From Campanula takesimana (Eukaryota > Streptophyta > Magnoliopsida > Asterales > Campanulaceae), in assembly GCA_026119855.1 (NCBI GenBank), contig JAOWBW010000105.1:1426001-1490000 (forward strand): a stretch of 64,000 nucleotides of DNA, given 5' to 3'. The position numbers and the translations under genes were made by a program. The notes beneath the pieces are model-generated. The model did not search any database. It was not told where the DNA came from and saw only the letters and a list, made by a program, of their open reading frames with translations. Below are positions 20,901 through 31,897 of this stretch, in pieces (within the stretch, counting starts at the first letter, position 1; each line of letters starts with the position of its first letter).

Positions 20901-23281
20901 GCGTCAAGGTATTTCTATCTTGCTTGCCTCATCCTCATCGATTTAAGTATATCCTTAGTATCAAATGTTATTGTAGAATCAGATTTAAGAGAAACTTATG
21001 TTATTCAGGTTTGCGTCCAAGGGTCTATGGGGGAAGGAGCACTTGCAGGGATGCCATTACAGCTTGCAGGAACACGGAAGATCTTGGAGTTTATGGATTG
21101 GGGTGATTATGGTGCCTTGGGGACATTCATCAGCATTGGCTCTATAGGTAGTGGTCCGTAGGAGATAATCTTTGGTTCCATGCGTGCAGTTCTGAATCTA
21201 TCGATTTCAGTATCTGTAATTTCGTCAATATGAAAGTTAGTAAATTAGATCAAGTTCTTATGATAATTTTCGGTTTATCCCCTGCACTCAAAAAGCATTT
21301 CATGTAACATATTTCACAGGTGCCCAAGAGGTCAATGAGCAAGACGACATGTTTATTTTAGTGGCTCCTCAAAATGCTATGGGAAATTGCATCATCGATG
21401 TAAGAAACATAAGTTTTATTATATCCTTGCATTTCATAAGTTTGCCTCGAATTGGCTTTGTCTGTTTTCGTTCTTCTCTTTCTCAATCCACTGGGCTGAA
21501 TAATGCAGGATCTGAGAGCTATGACTGATGCAGCAGGTAGCCGTCCAGTCGTTCTTATCAATCCTAGACTTAAGGTTGGCCCCTGAATTTATAAATCTAA
21601 CTTTTTCTTAGTTCTTTTCCTTTTCTCGATTCACCTTTGGTGAAGTTTAATAATCTTGGAGGATGTGTGTCGTATTTTGACTTCAGGCTTCCAATCTGAA
21701 AATCAGTTGATAAATTTTGGCTACCCAGAAAAAGAAACCACCAATGCCCTGTAAACATGGACACTGACTGGAATGAGTCACAAGTTCCTTGGGGGTTTTA
21801 TGTAATTTTGAAGTTCCAAGTTATAGTGAAATTCTGCTACATATGAATGGTCATCATAACTAGAACACGACCCTTTCACTGCATAATGAGTTGGTTTTAC
21901 GAAATGGCCAAACTCACACGCCAAACATTTAGTTTCAAAATCCTTTTTCTACCAACCCAACTACAAGCAAGATTATGGTCTATTAGTCTTTTGTTGGCTT
22001 CAAAAAGTAAGCTCTACTGAAGTTCTGTGGAAGTCATTCTACCATTGTAGAGTTACGACATGGAAAGCGGGAAAGAGAGAGTTATTTAATCGAAATTGTA
22101 GTTTGATTAGATATACTGCTCCGTACCTTCTACGATTTAATTCTCAAGACATGTTTGAACATGGTACTAACGCTACCTTCTCTCTCTTCATCATTAGGAT
22201 TTACCTGCTTCGAGCGGCGTCATGCAAGTAAGTACAAAGAGCATTTAAGAAATGGAAACATATTTTCAGTTACTATGGCTATTTCACAACCATGTATTTT
22301 ATTGATTAGACAATGGGAAGAGACAAGAGGTTGGAGTATGCTGCATCCTTTGAGAGTTGCTATCAGTTCCGGCTTCTCTACTTTGCTGGAACTCAATATC
22401 CAATCATGGGTGCTTTAAGGTTAGTTTATAGGGAGCCAGTTACTCTTACTGCTGCATGCACTTTCATCTCATAAAGTAGTAGCAAATCAGATTGATTCGC
22501 CATCTTCCTTTATCAAGTATTTGTGCGTAACTATATTGCGCATCCCTTTAGGTATAGTTTATACATAACTTATAGGGAGCCGTATACTTTTAATCACGTT
22601 ACATGTCTTATATTTAATGATGAGAACTTGAGAAGTGAAGGCAAGATAAACTCTTTATGTTAACTTGAAGAAAGGATTCGAGTATAGCATTTTGCTTACA
22701 ATTACATCAAACTTTCTTCTACCTTTCAAGGAGATTTATAGGGGGCTGTTTTTAAATTTGTTGTGAAGATAATTTCAGATCGCCTTCCCTTTAATTTGAA
22801 GCTGGCTTATGTTAGTCTGAAAAGCATCTATAGCTCGGTTTTCAAATATGGAAGGCATAGCATATCCTGCATGCTTATGAATTGTGTCACACCATATTGC
22901 AGAATGTCTTACCCATACCGATATGAATTGTTCAAGAGAGTGGACGATTCACCTGGAAAAGAAAAATACACCCTCCTGTCGACATTTCCAACCAGACCAA
23001 ATGGTGATGATATCAATTACGCTTTTGAAGGGAAAACAAGGTAAACTTGAAATAAAACAATGCGTCTTTTTTTAAGCCATATCCATCTTCACGAGTCACA
23101 AATTTCCTAATCTTGGTGTTTCATTTTCCATCATTACTTGCAGAGACCAAGTAAAAAAAGCCTCAGGGTTTTGGTAAGCCTCTTCCCTCTTCCCTGACCA
23201 GTTTTCTTTGTTTCGTTTTGACGTTAATTTCCATAAACGTGATTGCCTTGCAGGGGACTCTTCAATGCCTTACTCTCGTAG
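14913..23281 (+). CDS. ADK5: Adenylate kinase 5, chloroplastic (AK plus DUF1995)
   Basis: Converts ATP + AMP to 2 ADP in the plastid; the role of the C-terminal DUF1995 domain is not known. Nineteen exons: 14913-15122, 15740-15841, 16553-16681, 17016-17150, 17780-17926, 18267-18341, 18429-18522, 19403-19455, 19578-19706, 20726-20761, 20828-20908, 21009-21147, 21320-21399, 21509-21574, 22198-22227, 22310-22419, 22903-23040, 23144-23173, 23254-23281. All borders are GT-AG; the sum of 1812 bases gives 603 residues. Residues 1-70 are a Ser/Pro-rich transit peptide. The P-loop GAPASGKGT is at 88-96, STGDLLR at 110, WLLDGYPR at 163-170 and the lid GRRLDPETGKIYH at about 204. DUF1995 runs from about 330 to the end (GSMGEGALAGMPL, FILVAPQNAMGNC, RPVVLINPRLK, RLLYFAGTQYPIMGAL). 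The start is the first ATG of ATGATG. Introns carry MITEs at 16104 and 16713. Matches Arabidopsis AT5G35170-type proteins. Confidence 0.93.
15401..15460 (+). repeat. Possible SINE head in adenylate kinase intron 1
   Basis: A pol III-like B box GGTTTGATACC (15441-15451) lies about 40 bases after TGGTGGTATATG, a loose A box. No poly(A) tail or target duplication was identified, so this may be chance. Confidence 0.25.
16104..16351. mobile_element. Degenerate MITE in adenylate kinase intron 2
   Basis: The left end CTCTTTGTCCCAGAATAAATGTC pairs with the right end GACATTTATTCCGGGAAAGAAGGAG before TA. It resembles the decayed copy at 41568. Confidence 0.55.
16713..16964. mobile_element. Stowaway-like MITE in adenylate kinase intron 3
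   Basis: CTCCCTCCGTCCCAAAATGATC ... GATCATTTTGGGACGGAGGGAG with TA on both sides. The whole element folds on itself (TAAAACTTATTATTGATAG... against ...CTATCAATAACAAATTTTAG). It shares its core with the copies at 28486 and 30448. Confidence 0.88.
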
Positions 23282-23570
23282 AAAAGTGGATTCATTAAAA
23301 ATATTGTTCATATCAAGGTAAGAAACTTTAGATAAATGTATGAATTTTACTTTCTAAGTCCTCAATAGCTCTCGAGGATTGCATATATTATTATTCGAAA
23401 TCAAAACAAATGCTAAGGATGTAAACACTTTGATCTGGTATATATCTTGCAGATTATATGAGGAGCTTGTCGTTGTAACGCCGTTTACGTACACTGCCAG
23501 GGATGATGTCTACTCTGTGCATTCCAGTTACGATTATTACCGACTCTGTATCTATCTGGAAGAAAAATAA
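23282..23570 (+). other. Probable 3' UTR of adenylate kinase 5, with an intron
   Basis: After the stop, TATCAAG|GTAAGA at 23317 and TTGCAG|ATTATATG at 23452 look like a donor and acceptor. If used, the UTR intron starts 36 bases after the stop, too close to trigger nonsense-mediated decay by the usual 50-base rule. An A-rich tract follows at 23573-23590. Confidence 0.35.
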
Positions 23571-23806
23571 GGGGAAAAAAAAAAAAAAGAGGTTACGTTT
23601 CATGTAAATGGTTTCTCTTTGTTTGTGCTGCTAAACAGCAGATAAATTTTGTGTCTTTTTTAGTGCAAACAAAAATGTCAAGATGATGAATTGGTGTAAT
23701 GTAACGGCTTAGATTCATGCCTATTTTGTTGACAAAATATTTAGTTCATGTGGGAAAGGAGGCTTCCTTCCTAGTTCAATCACACTTCCACCATCCCAAA
23801 ATGATA

Positions 23807-24005
23807 CTCCCTCCGTCCCAGACCCAGACTAAGGTTCTTACTTTCCTTTTTAGTTTGTCCCAGACTAAGGTTGTTAGTTGCTTTATATTACCTAAAATAG
23901 ACAATGGGACCCACTTGTCATTCTCACAACAAAAACTTTTTACCTACTTTCTCTCTAATCTCCGTGTAATGTCAAACTAAGAACCTTAGCCCGGGATGGA
24001 GGGAG
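23807..24005. mobile_element. Stowaway-like MITE
   Basis: CTCCCTCCGTCCCAGACCCAGACTAAGGTTCTTA ... TAAGAACCTTAGCCCGGGATGGAGGGAG. TA precedes the left end. It lies just beyond the adenylate kinase 3' UTR. Confidence 0.75.
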
Positions 24006-25015
24006 AACCAAAATAATAGTCTCATTTTCTTATTTATTTATTTTTTCTTCGGGAAAGTTAGTCTTGTTTCCAAAATTCACTAAATTTTCAAAACTTAAAT
24101 TGTAATCTTAAAATGTTTGAAAAGTCAAATGAGACTATCATCTTGAAACAAAGGGAATATTAATATTTGACAAGTTAACTAATAGTATCCTAAAAAACCG
24201 TCTCATGACAAGTCAATAATTTAAGTATTTTAATTATCACAATTGACAAGCTAATGATTTTTAAATAATTTGTTTTACTTGCTTATATTTTTTTTAAAAA
24301 TACATAATAATAGTATTATTTAGTACTAATCTTTACTATATTTTAAGTAAAATATTGATCCCTAAAAATCTCAATTTAATCACCGATTGTGGCGTATACA
24401 TTTCTAGGCAGGCTCCCTAGTTAATGATGAACAAAATTATTGAACTAGCCTTCCCCACAGGATGCAAATAATTGAAAATTGAGGTCCACCATGACCAAAT
24501 AATCCCACCAATAAAATAAATAAAGGGGAAAGATATCAATAAATAAACTTTTACTATAAACCTCAAATCATCTTTTGAAAGGATAAAAACAAAAAAATGG
24601 TAACATGTGGCCTTATTATTCACATTGATCACCAAATTCTAAAATAATGTCAATAGTGATTTTCAGAAAGTGGTACATTTTGGAAAATGCTTTTTAGATT
24701 TTGTCATTTCGGTATACTCCATTTTTTTTCTTTCTAAAAGTGACAATTTGAGAGAAGGAAAGTTCCATCGCGTCACATGTGCCTCAAGGAATTAGTCTCG
24801 GGTAAAGCTTAAATATATACTTCTTCCGTCCCTCTTTAATAATAAAAATAAAAATAAAAAAATAAAAAAAAAATCAATCAATCTCATTGCATTTTAACCA
24901 AGAATTTATTGAAAATTTGATTATCCTTCTTAAAAACTAATTAAAATTTATTAATGCGTATGTTAATAATAGTGAATCGATAATAATATTAATTTTATAT
25001 CTAAGAAAATTAATA
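24006..25015. other. AT-rich spacer, no gene seen
   Basis: No coding region or RNA gene could be supported. It includes A-rich tracts at about 24837-24875 and stretches like degraded MITE interiors (TTGTAATCTTAAAATGTTTGAAAAGTCAAATGAGACTATCAT). Confidence 0.4.
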
Positions 25016-25184
25016 CTCCCTCCGTCCCAAAATGATCTTCTCATTTGCCATTTTTCATTGTCCCTAAAAGTTCTTCACATTTCTACATTTTAGGCTTAAA
25101 CAAAGCATGGTTAGTGAAGCAAGTGTTCATATCCTTAAAAAGTTTGAATAGTCAAACGCAAAGATCATTTTGGGACGGAGGGAG
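25016..25184. mobile_element. Stowaway-like MITE
   Basis: CTCCCTCCGTCCCAAAATGATCTTCTC ... AAAGATCATTTTGGGACGGAGGGAG with TA on both sides, 169 bp. Confidence 0.85.
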
Positions 25185-25603
25185 TATTGTTTTTTAAGTT
25201 TTAGTCAAAGTAAAATTAAGTTGATAATTTTTGCTTTGACTTTGTGTAGATTAAAGAAAGACGGAGGGAGGAAGTAACTCGTATTTAAGAAAATTACCAA
25301 CAAAAAAATATTACAGACAAGAGCTAAAGAGTTTGAAGCACTAGTAAATAAGTTGATGGTGTGATGATCATTACCCAAGAAAGTGTGAACTACAAATTCT
25401 TATCCCTCATCAACCAAATATGTCCACCTTTCTACATGCAGACAAAATTGATGAGAAGAATCACAATAACAAACAAACAAACAAACTGAGAAGCCAACCA
25501 AGTCAATTAATTCTCAACTGAAAAATACACCCAAACGCTAAAAACTAAATTCAATACATGACTCGTTCACATCTACTCAAACTCTATTCCTAATACTCAA
25601 ATA

Positions 25604-25635
<32 letters not shown>

Positions 25636-25740
25636 AAGGGAGAGAAGTAGGCAGGTGTGAGAAAGAGAGAGAGAGAGGGGGGAGGGAGAGAGAAAAGCGA
25701 AAGAAAATAGAAAGAGAAAAGGAGAGAGGTGGGCAGATAA
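25604..25740. repeat. (TG)n(GA)n microsatellite
   Basis: A (TG) run at 25604-25622 passes straight into (GA) repeats, followed by purine-rich GA-like sequence to about 25735. It lies about 0.5 kb upstream of the first sugar transporter gene. Confidence 0.85.
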
Positions 25741-25747
25741 TACAGTA

Positions 25748-25849
25748 CTCCTCCATCCTAAAATGAATGTCAAAAATAATTAAAATTTGCTCACTGTTCA
25801 AAAGAAAATTTGAAATTTTTTTAGACATTCATTTTTGGGACGGGGTGAG
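25748..25849. mobile_element. Short Stowaway-like MITE upstream of STP7
   Basis: CTCCTCCATCCTAAAATGAATGTC ... GACATTCATTTTTGGGACGGGGTGAG with TA flanks; 102 bp, in the promoter region of the transporter gene. Confidence 0.7.
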
Positions 25850-26199
25850 TAAGAGAGAGGGGAGAGGTAGGCAGCTAATATATTAGATTATGTGGTAGGC
25901 AGATAATATATCAATTATGTGCACAAAGTTAGAAATGCGTGGAGGAAAACTACTCTCCAAAAATAAGAACATGTTTCTTTCAACACGTAAAAAATAAACA
26001 CATAAAACCAATAATTAGAATCTGATTACAGAAATCATGTGGAAAAGTTTCAAGTCAAAAAGGGTACTAAATGACACAAAAAAACCTCATCACAAGGGTG
26101 AAGTACTCCTTTCCTTTTACATTGGCACCTCCCCACTTACTTGTTTTGAGACCAAAAAAAAAACTGGGGTAAGAGTCCAGAAGAGAGGAGGTTGTGGAG

Positions 26200-29100
26200 A
26201 TGGCCGGAGGGTCTTTTGGTCCGGCGGGTGTAGCAAAGGAGAGAGCTGACCAGTACCAAGGCAGAGTCACCAGTTATGTCATCATCGCTTGCGTTGTTGC
26301 TGCTGTTGGAGGTGCCATCTTTGGCTATGACATTGGAATTTCAGGTATTCTTTCCATTTCATCAATCATCTTAAGAGTGTTACTCCCTCCGTCCTAAAAT
26401 GAATGTCCGAAATTTCTCTTGATCAAGAGCAATTTCGGACATTCATTTTGGGACAGATGTAGTACATTAAGCCCATGTGGAGCCCGGCTCTTCCATAGAC
26501 CCCACACATAGTGGAGCTCTTGTTGCACCAGGTTGCCCTTTTCTTTAACTATCTTCCCTTTCATGCTTGATAATCTTTCAAACACACACAGACACACATA
26601 AAAGTTGTCAGAAGTTATAGGTCTAGGCGATGGCTTGTGAATTGTGATAATATGATCATATTCTGTTGTAGGATGTTTTTCGTTCTAGTGGTTCTGCAAA
26701 TAATCGCTATACTCCCTCCGCCCCACTTTAATTTACAATAATGAGCTTGGGCACAAAGATTAAGGAAAATGTTGAAAAGGTGATATATTTTGTGAGTATA
26801 CATAAGTTGGGTAGGAGAGAGAAAGTTGGGCAGGAAATAGTAAGTGGATAGTTGTTGTGAGTATGACAAGTGGGTCCCATTATTTTAATTTTTAAAAGTT
26901 CCCATTTTGGGATTTTGCAAAAACATTCAGAGGTATGAATTCAGATATGCTGAACAAAGAGTTATAGATCAATGAGGGAGAGCATAAAACCACATAGAAG
27001 AACACAAATTACTTGTATTTTTTGGTTTTTAAACACCAAAATCTAATGCAACTGTGTTAAATAACAGGAGGGGTGACATCAATGGATGAATTCCTGAAAA
27101 AATTCTTTCATGATGTGTATGAAAGTAAGATACATGCCCATGAAAGCAACTATTGCAAGTACAATAACCAAGGACTAGCAGCATTTACCTCATCTTTGTA
27201 CCTGGCCGGCTTGGTTGCATCTCTGGCAGCATCCCCTGTTACACGCAATTATGGACGTAGAATAAGTATTATCTGTGGTGGGATTAGTTTTATCATTGGA
27301 GCAGCTCTAAATGCCTCAGCACAAAACTTGGCAATGCTTCTTGCTGGTCGAATCATGCTTGGTGTTGGTATCGGGTTTGGAAATCAGGTATTATATTTAT
27401 TTAACCACAAATTAATAATAATCATTAGGGCTATGTTTGGCAACTCAGTTTTGAGTTTGACAGAGTCCAAACTATTTCCTACACTTTCAAAACTCGGAAT
27501 TGAGAAGTCAAAAAGCTAACGGAAGTGCCAGTGTGTCAGTGCCACCTAAGCGCCATGTCAGTGCCATGCCAGTATTGCATTTAGCATTGATGATGTGACA
27601 CTTACATGCGCTGACACTTCCATAAGTATTTTGACGCCGTAAGTAAAAATACCAATACATTGCATTATTTAATATGTTTTGTCAAAACTACGTAACATAA
27701 TTCCAAACTAACAAGTAGGTTGCATTAATTGATGAAAAACCTAAAATTACCTTGCAATTATGGTAACAAAGGCATTATACCTGGTTATGCATTATAATGT
27801 TCCTGCTGTTGTTTGAAGGCGGTCCCGCTTTATTTGTCGGAGATGGCTCCAACCCATCTTAGAGGTGGTCTAAATATGATGTTCCAATTAGCAACTACTC
27901 TTGGGATCTTTACAGCAAACATGATAAACTATGGAACTAGTAAGCTCCAACCATGGGGATGGAGGCTCTCCCTTGGTTTAGCGGCTGCCCCAGCTCTTTT
28001 AATGACAGTGGGGGGAATACTTCTTCCTGAGACACCAAATAGCCTAATTGAACAAGGATCAAAAGAAAAGGGAAGACGGGTTTTAGAAAGAATTAGAGGG
28101 ACCCACAATGTAGATGCTGAGTTTGAGGACATGAATGATGCGAGCGAGTTAGCGAATTCAATCAAGCATCCTTTCAGAAACATTCTGGAGAAGAGGAACC
28201 GGCCTCAGTTAGTGATAGCAATCTTCATGCCAATGTTTCAGATTCTCACTGGGATAAATTCTATTCTCTTTTACGCCCCGGTTTTGTTTCAGAGTATGGG
28301 ATTTAAGGGAAATGCTTCTCTCTACTCCTCGGCTTTGACTGGAGCAGTTCTTGCTTCATCTACACTGATTTCGATAGCGACAGTTGATAAATGGGGTAGA
28401 AGAGTTTTGCTGATTGCTGGTGGCATTCAGATGATCATCTGCCAGGTAAGTAGATTAATAAGTTTATAACTACTCAAGAAACATACTCCCTCCGTCCCAT
28501 AATAATCTTCCCACTTATTTTGGCGTTATTACGAACAAACTTTGAGCAATAATTTTAGGTTGATTTAATTATACTAATGAAAATCTAGAACTTGTTATTG
28601 ATACACCATCAACAATACTATCAATAACAAGTTTTAGATTTTCATTAGGATATTTAAATCAACCTACAACTATTGCTCAATATTCATTCGTAGTAACGCC
28701 AAAAAAAGTGGGAATATCATTTTGGGACGAGGGGGTATGTTATAAGAACCATGGAATAGTTCCAAAGCAGCTCAAAATCATTTTATCAAAAGCTAAAGAT
28801 TTTTAAAAGTTATGCATTTTGGCTTTACTTTAGGGAATCAGCTGAAATAATCATAATCATGACTCTTTAACCATTTACCTCCACCTTCTTCCCGGATATA
28901 TAGAGAAGAACGTAATTACCTGCATTCCAACTCATTATATTCTTATGAATTCCAACAGATAATTGTTGCCATAATATTGGGTCTCAAGTTTGGCGATGAC
29001 AAAGAACTTACAAAGGGTTTCTCAATCTTGGTGGTGGTTTTCATCTGCCTCTTTGTTGCTGCATTCGGATGGTCCTGGGGCCCACTTGGATGGACTGTGC

Positions 29101-29456
29101 CAAGTGAGATATTTCCACTAGAAACACGATCTGCAGGGCAAAGCATTACAGTTGCTGTGAATCTCTTTTTCACGTTCATTATAGCACAGTCTTTTCTGTC
29201 CCTCCTTTGTGGATTGAAATTCGGACTTTTCCTATTCTTTTCCGGATGGATAATGATCATGACTATCTTTGTCTACTTCTTTCTACCTGAAACAAAAGGA
29301 GTTCCGATTGAAGAGATGATACTCTTGTGGCAAAAGCATTGGTTCTGGAAGAAGATTGTGGCTCGTGAATTTCCAGAAGGTAGTAGGAGTAATGAAACAC
29401 AAAGCAACTCGTTAGAGATAGGTCAAGCTCGCCAGTTGCTAGCTTCCCACACTTAA
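26200..29456 (+). CDS. STP7: Sugar transport protein 7-like monosaccharide/H+ symporter, intact copy
   Basis: Major facilitator superfamily hexose/pentose-proton symporter of the plasma membrane. Four exons: 26200-26344, 27068-27387, 27819-28445, 28959-29456. All have GT-AG borders; together 1590 bases give 529 residues (family 510-525). The start MAGGSFGPAGVAKERADQYQ is the STP7-type N terminus, with TM1 GGAIFGYDIGISGG. Signatures in order: NYGRR (loop 2-3), GRIMLGVGIGFGNQ then AVPLYLSEMAP, ETPNSLIEQG, QILTGINSILFYAPVLFQ (sugar site), DKWGRR, GWSWGPLGWTVPSEIFPLETR and LPETKGVPIEEM. Introns 1 and 3 contain MITEs at 26383, 26712 and 28486. A near copy follows 2.4 kb downstream in the same orientation, so this is a tandem duplication. 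Confidence 0.94.
26383..26462. mobile_element. 80-bp hairpin MITE in STP7 intron 1
   Basis: CTCCCTCCGTCCTAAAATGAATGTCCGAAATT ... AATTTCGGACATTCATTTTGGGACAGATGTAG. It is almost entirely two arms with an 8-10 base loop, flanked by TA. Confidence 0.8.
26712..26918. mobile_element. Partial Stowaway-like MITE in STP7 intron 1
   Basis: The left end CTCCCTCCGCCCCACTTTAATTTACAATAATGAG follows TA. The interior resembles the MITEs at 31137 and 42634 (TGAGTATGACAAGTGGGTCCCAT). The right terminus CCCATTTTGGGA has lost the GGAGGGAG end. Confidence 0.45.
28486..28735. mobile_element. Stowaway-like MITE in STP7 intron 3
   Basis: CTCCCTCCGTCCCATAATAATCTTCCCAC ... GTGGGAATATCATTTTGGGACGAGGGGG between TA dinucleotides. 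Same long-hairpin subfamily as 16713. Confidence 0.85.
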
Positions 29457-29548
29457 GAATGAGACCGGTAATTTGTAAATCTCAAAAGCTCTGACATGTG
29501 TCAAACTGCTGGACAGTGCATCTGATTTCATACTACAGTAAGACAAAC

Positions 29549-29968
29549 CATGGTTGCAGGATTCGCTCCCCATGGCATCGAATCGCGTATCGATTCGTGT
29601 TCCGATACCTTGTAAAATCTCTTTGAATTCACAATTAATGTCCTCTAAATTTGAAAAGTCTTTGTTGCAATAAATAAATATTGTACATTAACTAGTGATA
29701 GGTTTCCAAGGATAACTTCAAACAACTCTAGAAATCTGAAAAGCCACAACGTCATATCAAGTAGCTGTTAACTCTCAGTCCTCACTACAAATACATGTTT
29801 GCCAAAGACTATTCCCACAAACCAATCATTCCAAAAAATCAAATAAGTGTAATACTCTCGCGAATCGTAATAATTGTAATACTCTACGTATCGGATTCCG
29901 TGGGTTGAGCGAATCGCGAATTCGTATCGCGAATTCGAATCAGACGAACTACGAATCGTGCAACCCTG
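29549..29968. mobile_element. hAT-type MITE
   Basis: The termini CATGGTTGCAGGATTCG and CGAATCGTGCAACCCTG pair with two mismatches. They are flanked by a perfect 8-bp duplication AGACAAAC (29541-29548, 29969-29976), diagnostic of hAT. The interior is rich in GAATCGCG/CGCGAATTCG palindromes near the ends and AT-rich in the middle. It lies downstream of STP7. Confidence 0.85.
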
Positions 29969-30447
29969 AGACAAACTATACTGTTTAGTTAACAAAACAC
30001 ATACTATCTAAGACATTGTTCATTCAAAGGGTAAAACGGGAAAATACTTGATATATTAAATATATCCATATATTATTTTTGTATGAAAAAAATGTGAAAA
30101 TGAAACACCTTTATTTTTCAATCCCTACAGCCAACCAACCGGAGAGAGGTAGATAACGGATCACTATCATATTTCATCCCGTCCATTTTCATGCCCTCCT
30201 ACCAAATATACCATTAATTGTGTGTACAAAAATATGTAAGTTTACTTATATAAAACAAATATTTTTAAAATTATGGAAATGAATGAGTGAAAGTAAGTTT
30301 AATAATACATTGATTTCCTTGTTTAAATCTCTTAACATGTTCCCTAAGGGCGCTCGTTAGAAAAAATATAAGAAAAATAATATTTGTGTTTTTTATGATT
30401 ATAAGCCAAGCTGTCAAGTTTGACACCAATAGTAGTTAACCATTATA

Positions 30448-30700
30448 CTCCCTCTGTCCCAGAAAGTTAGTCTCTCTTTTTTCGTTGTTACTATGAATGA
30501 ACTTTGAATAATAATAATTTAGACTACTTTTAATTAGCATAATGAAAATTTAGAACTTGTTATTGATAGACCATTATAAATATTATCAATATCAATTTTT
30601 AGATTCTCATTAAGATAACTAAAAGTAGCCTGAATGATTGCTCAAAGTTCATTCGTAATAACGACGAAAAAAGAGGACTATCTTTCCGGGGCAGAGGGAG
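30448..30700. mobile_element. Stowaway-like MITE
   Basis: CTCCCTCTGTCCCAGAAAGTTAGTC ... GACTATCTTTCCGGGGCAGAGGGAG with TA flanks and the same self-complementary core as 16713 and 28486. Confidence 0.85.
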
Positions 30701-30851
30701 TATTATTTTAATTAAAGCAGTAGGAAAATTAAGGACAAATGGCATAAAGATCTTTCATAGCAAGATATTATCTTGGGGTCAAGTAAATATTGATGTATAC
30801 TGTCGGTAACAAGACCAAAATCAATCAAGTGGATTATCTCTCTTTCACAAG

Positions 30852-31017
30852 AGCAATGCTACGGGACAAAATAAGCTCACAAAATGAGGTGACGATATTT
30901 TATTGGTTGCATCGATAATGAACCCGCCACACTCTACTTAAACACCAATAAAATCATTACACCTAGGATTTTGTGATCAAGATTTTGTGACTTTTTTGTG
31001 CCCCTAGTATTATTCTT
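30852..31017. mobile_element. Possible MITE (TIR AGCAATGCTACGGGACAAAA)
   Basis: The left AGAGCAATGCTACGGGACAAAATAAGCTCACAAAAT pairs imperfectly with the right ATTTTGTGACTTTTTTGTGCCCCTAGTATTATTC. Superfamily not determined; no clear target duplication. Confidence 0.45.
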
Positions 31018-31136
31018 TACAAGATAAAGATGTATGCATGCAGCTCAAAGAAGATAAGCTTTAATGATGAATAATTATGGGAACATAATAATAAATGACT
31101 TTTAGGAATGAAAGCATTTGACCACACACACACGTA

Positions 31137-31409
31137 CTCCCTCCGTCCCACCAAGTGAGACCAAGTAAGTTGTGGGGCACAATAATTAAGAAAAAGATAG
31201 TATATGTGTGGTAGAAAATGAAGAGAGATGAGTGGGGTAGATAGTAGTGTTGGTTGAATAAATTGAGTGGTGGAAAATGAAGAGAGAGAATGAGTGCGGT
31301 TAAATAGTGGGGTTGGTTGAATATAAAAACATTTTTATTTTGAGCAGTGTTACTTGTAGTGGGACAGACTGAAAAGAAAATTAGTCTTATTTGTGTTGGG
31401 CAGAGGGAG
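31137..31409. mobile_element. Stowaway-like MITE upstream of the second STP7 copy
   Basis: The left end CTCCCTCCGTCCCACCAAGTGAGACCAAGT follows TA. The right end GAAAATTAGTCTTATTTGTGTTGGGCAGAGGGAG precedes TA. Confidence 0.8.
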
Positions 31410-31897
31410 TATATATAACCCCAAAAACACATGGGGTGAAAATAACAGAAAGTGGACCTTAAGGATCATTGAAATTCATTTTTGCCAACAAAAAAATAAA
31501 ATAAAAATATATTTGGTATACGGCAGGAAAGCTGGCATGTATCACACAACACCTCTCCCCGTCACCAACTTGACCATGTGTAGCAGCAATAATGGATAAA
31601 TAAACAAGCAAGAGTGGTAGTAATAAACTTAAATGCATTGGTGGTACCTGTATATAAGAATAGACTGAAAAGTCAAAATGAACTTCCCAAGACAGTTCTA
31701 CTCCAACCCCATCTATCATCATGCTTCTTGCAACCTGTTCAAATATTAATAAACTTTTCAATTGGAACTTGAAAAATTATGGCTGGTTAAGTCAACTATA
31801 TATCCCCAACAAGCAAACAAGAATATCCCTGCATATTTCTCTTCTTCCATCTGTTTCTAAATAGCATACCTTTTCATTAGGAGGAGATAATCGAGAA

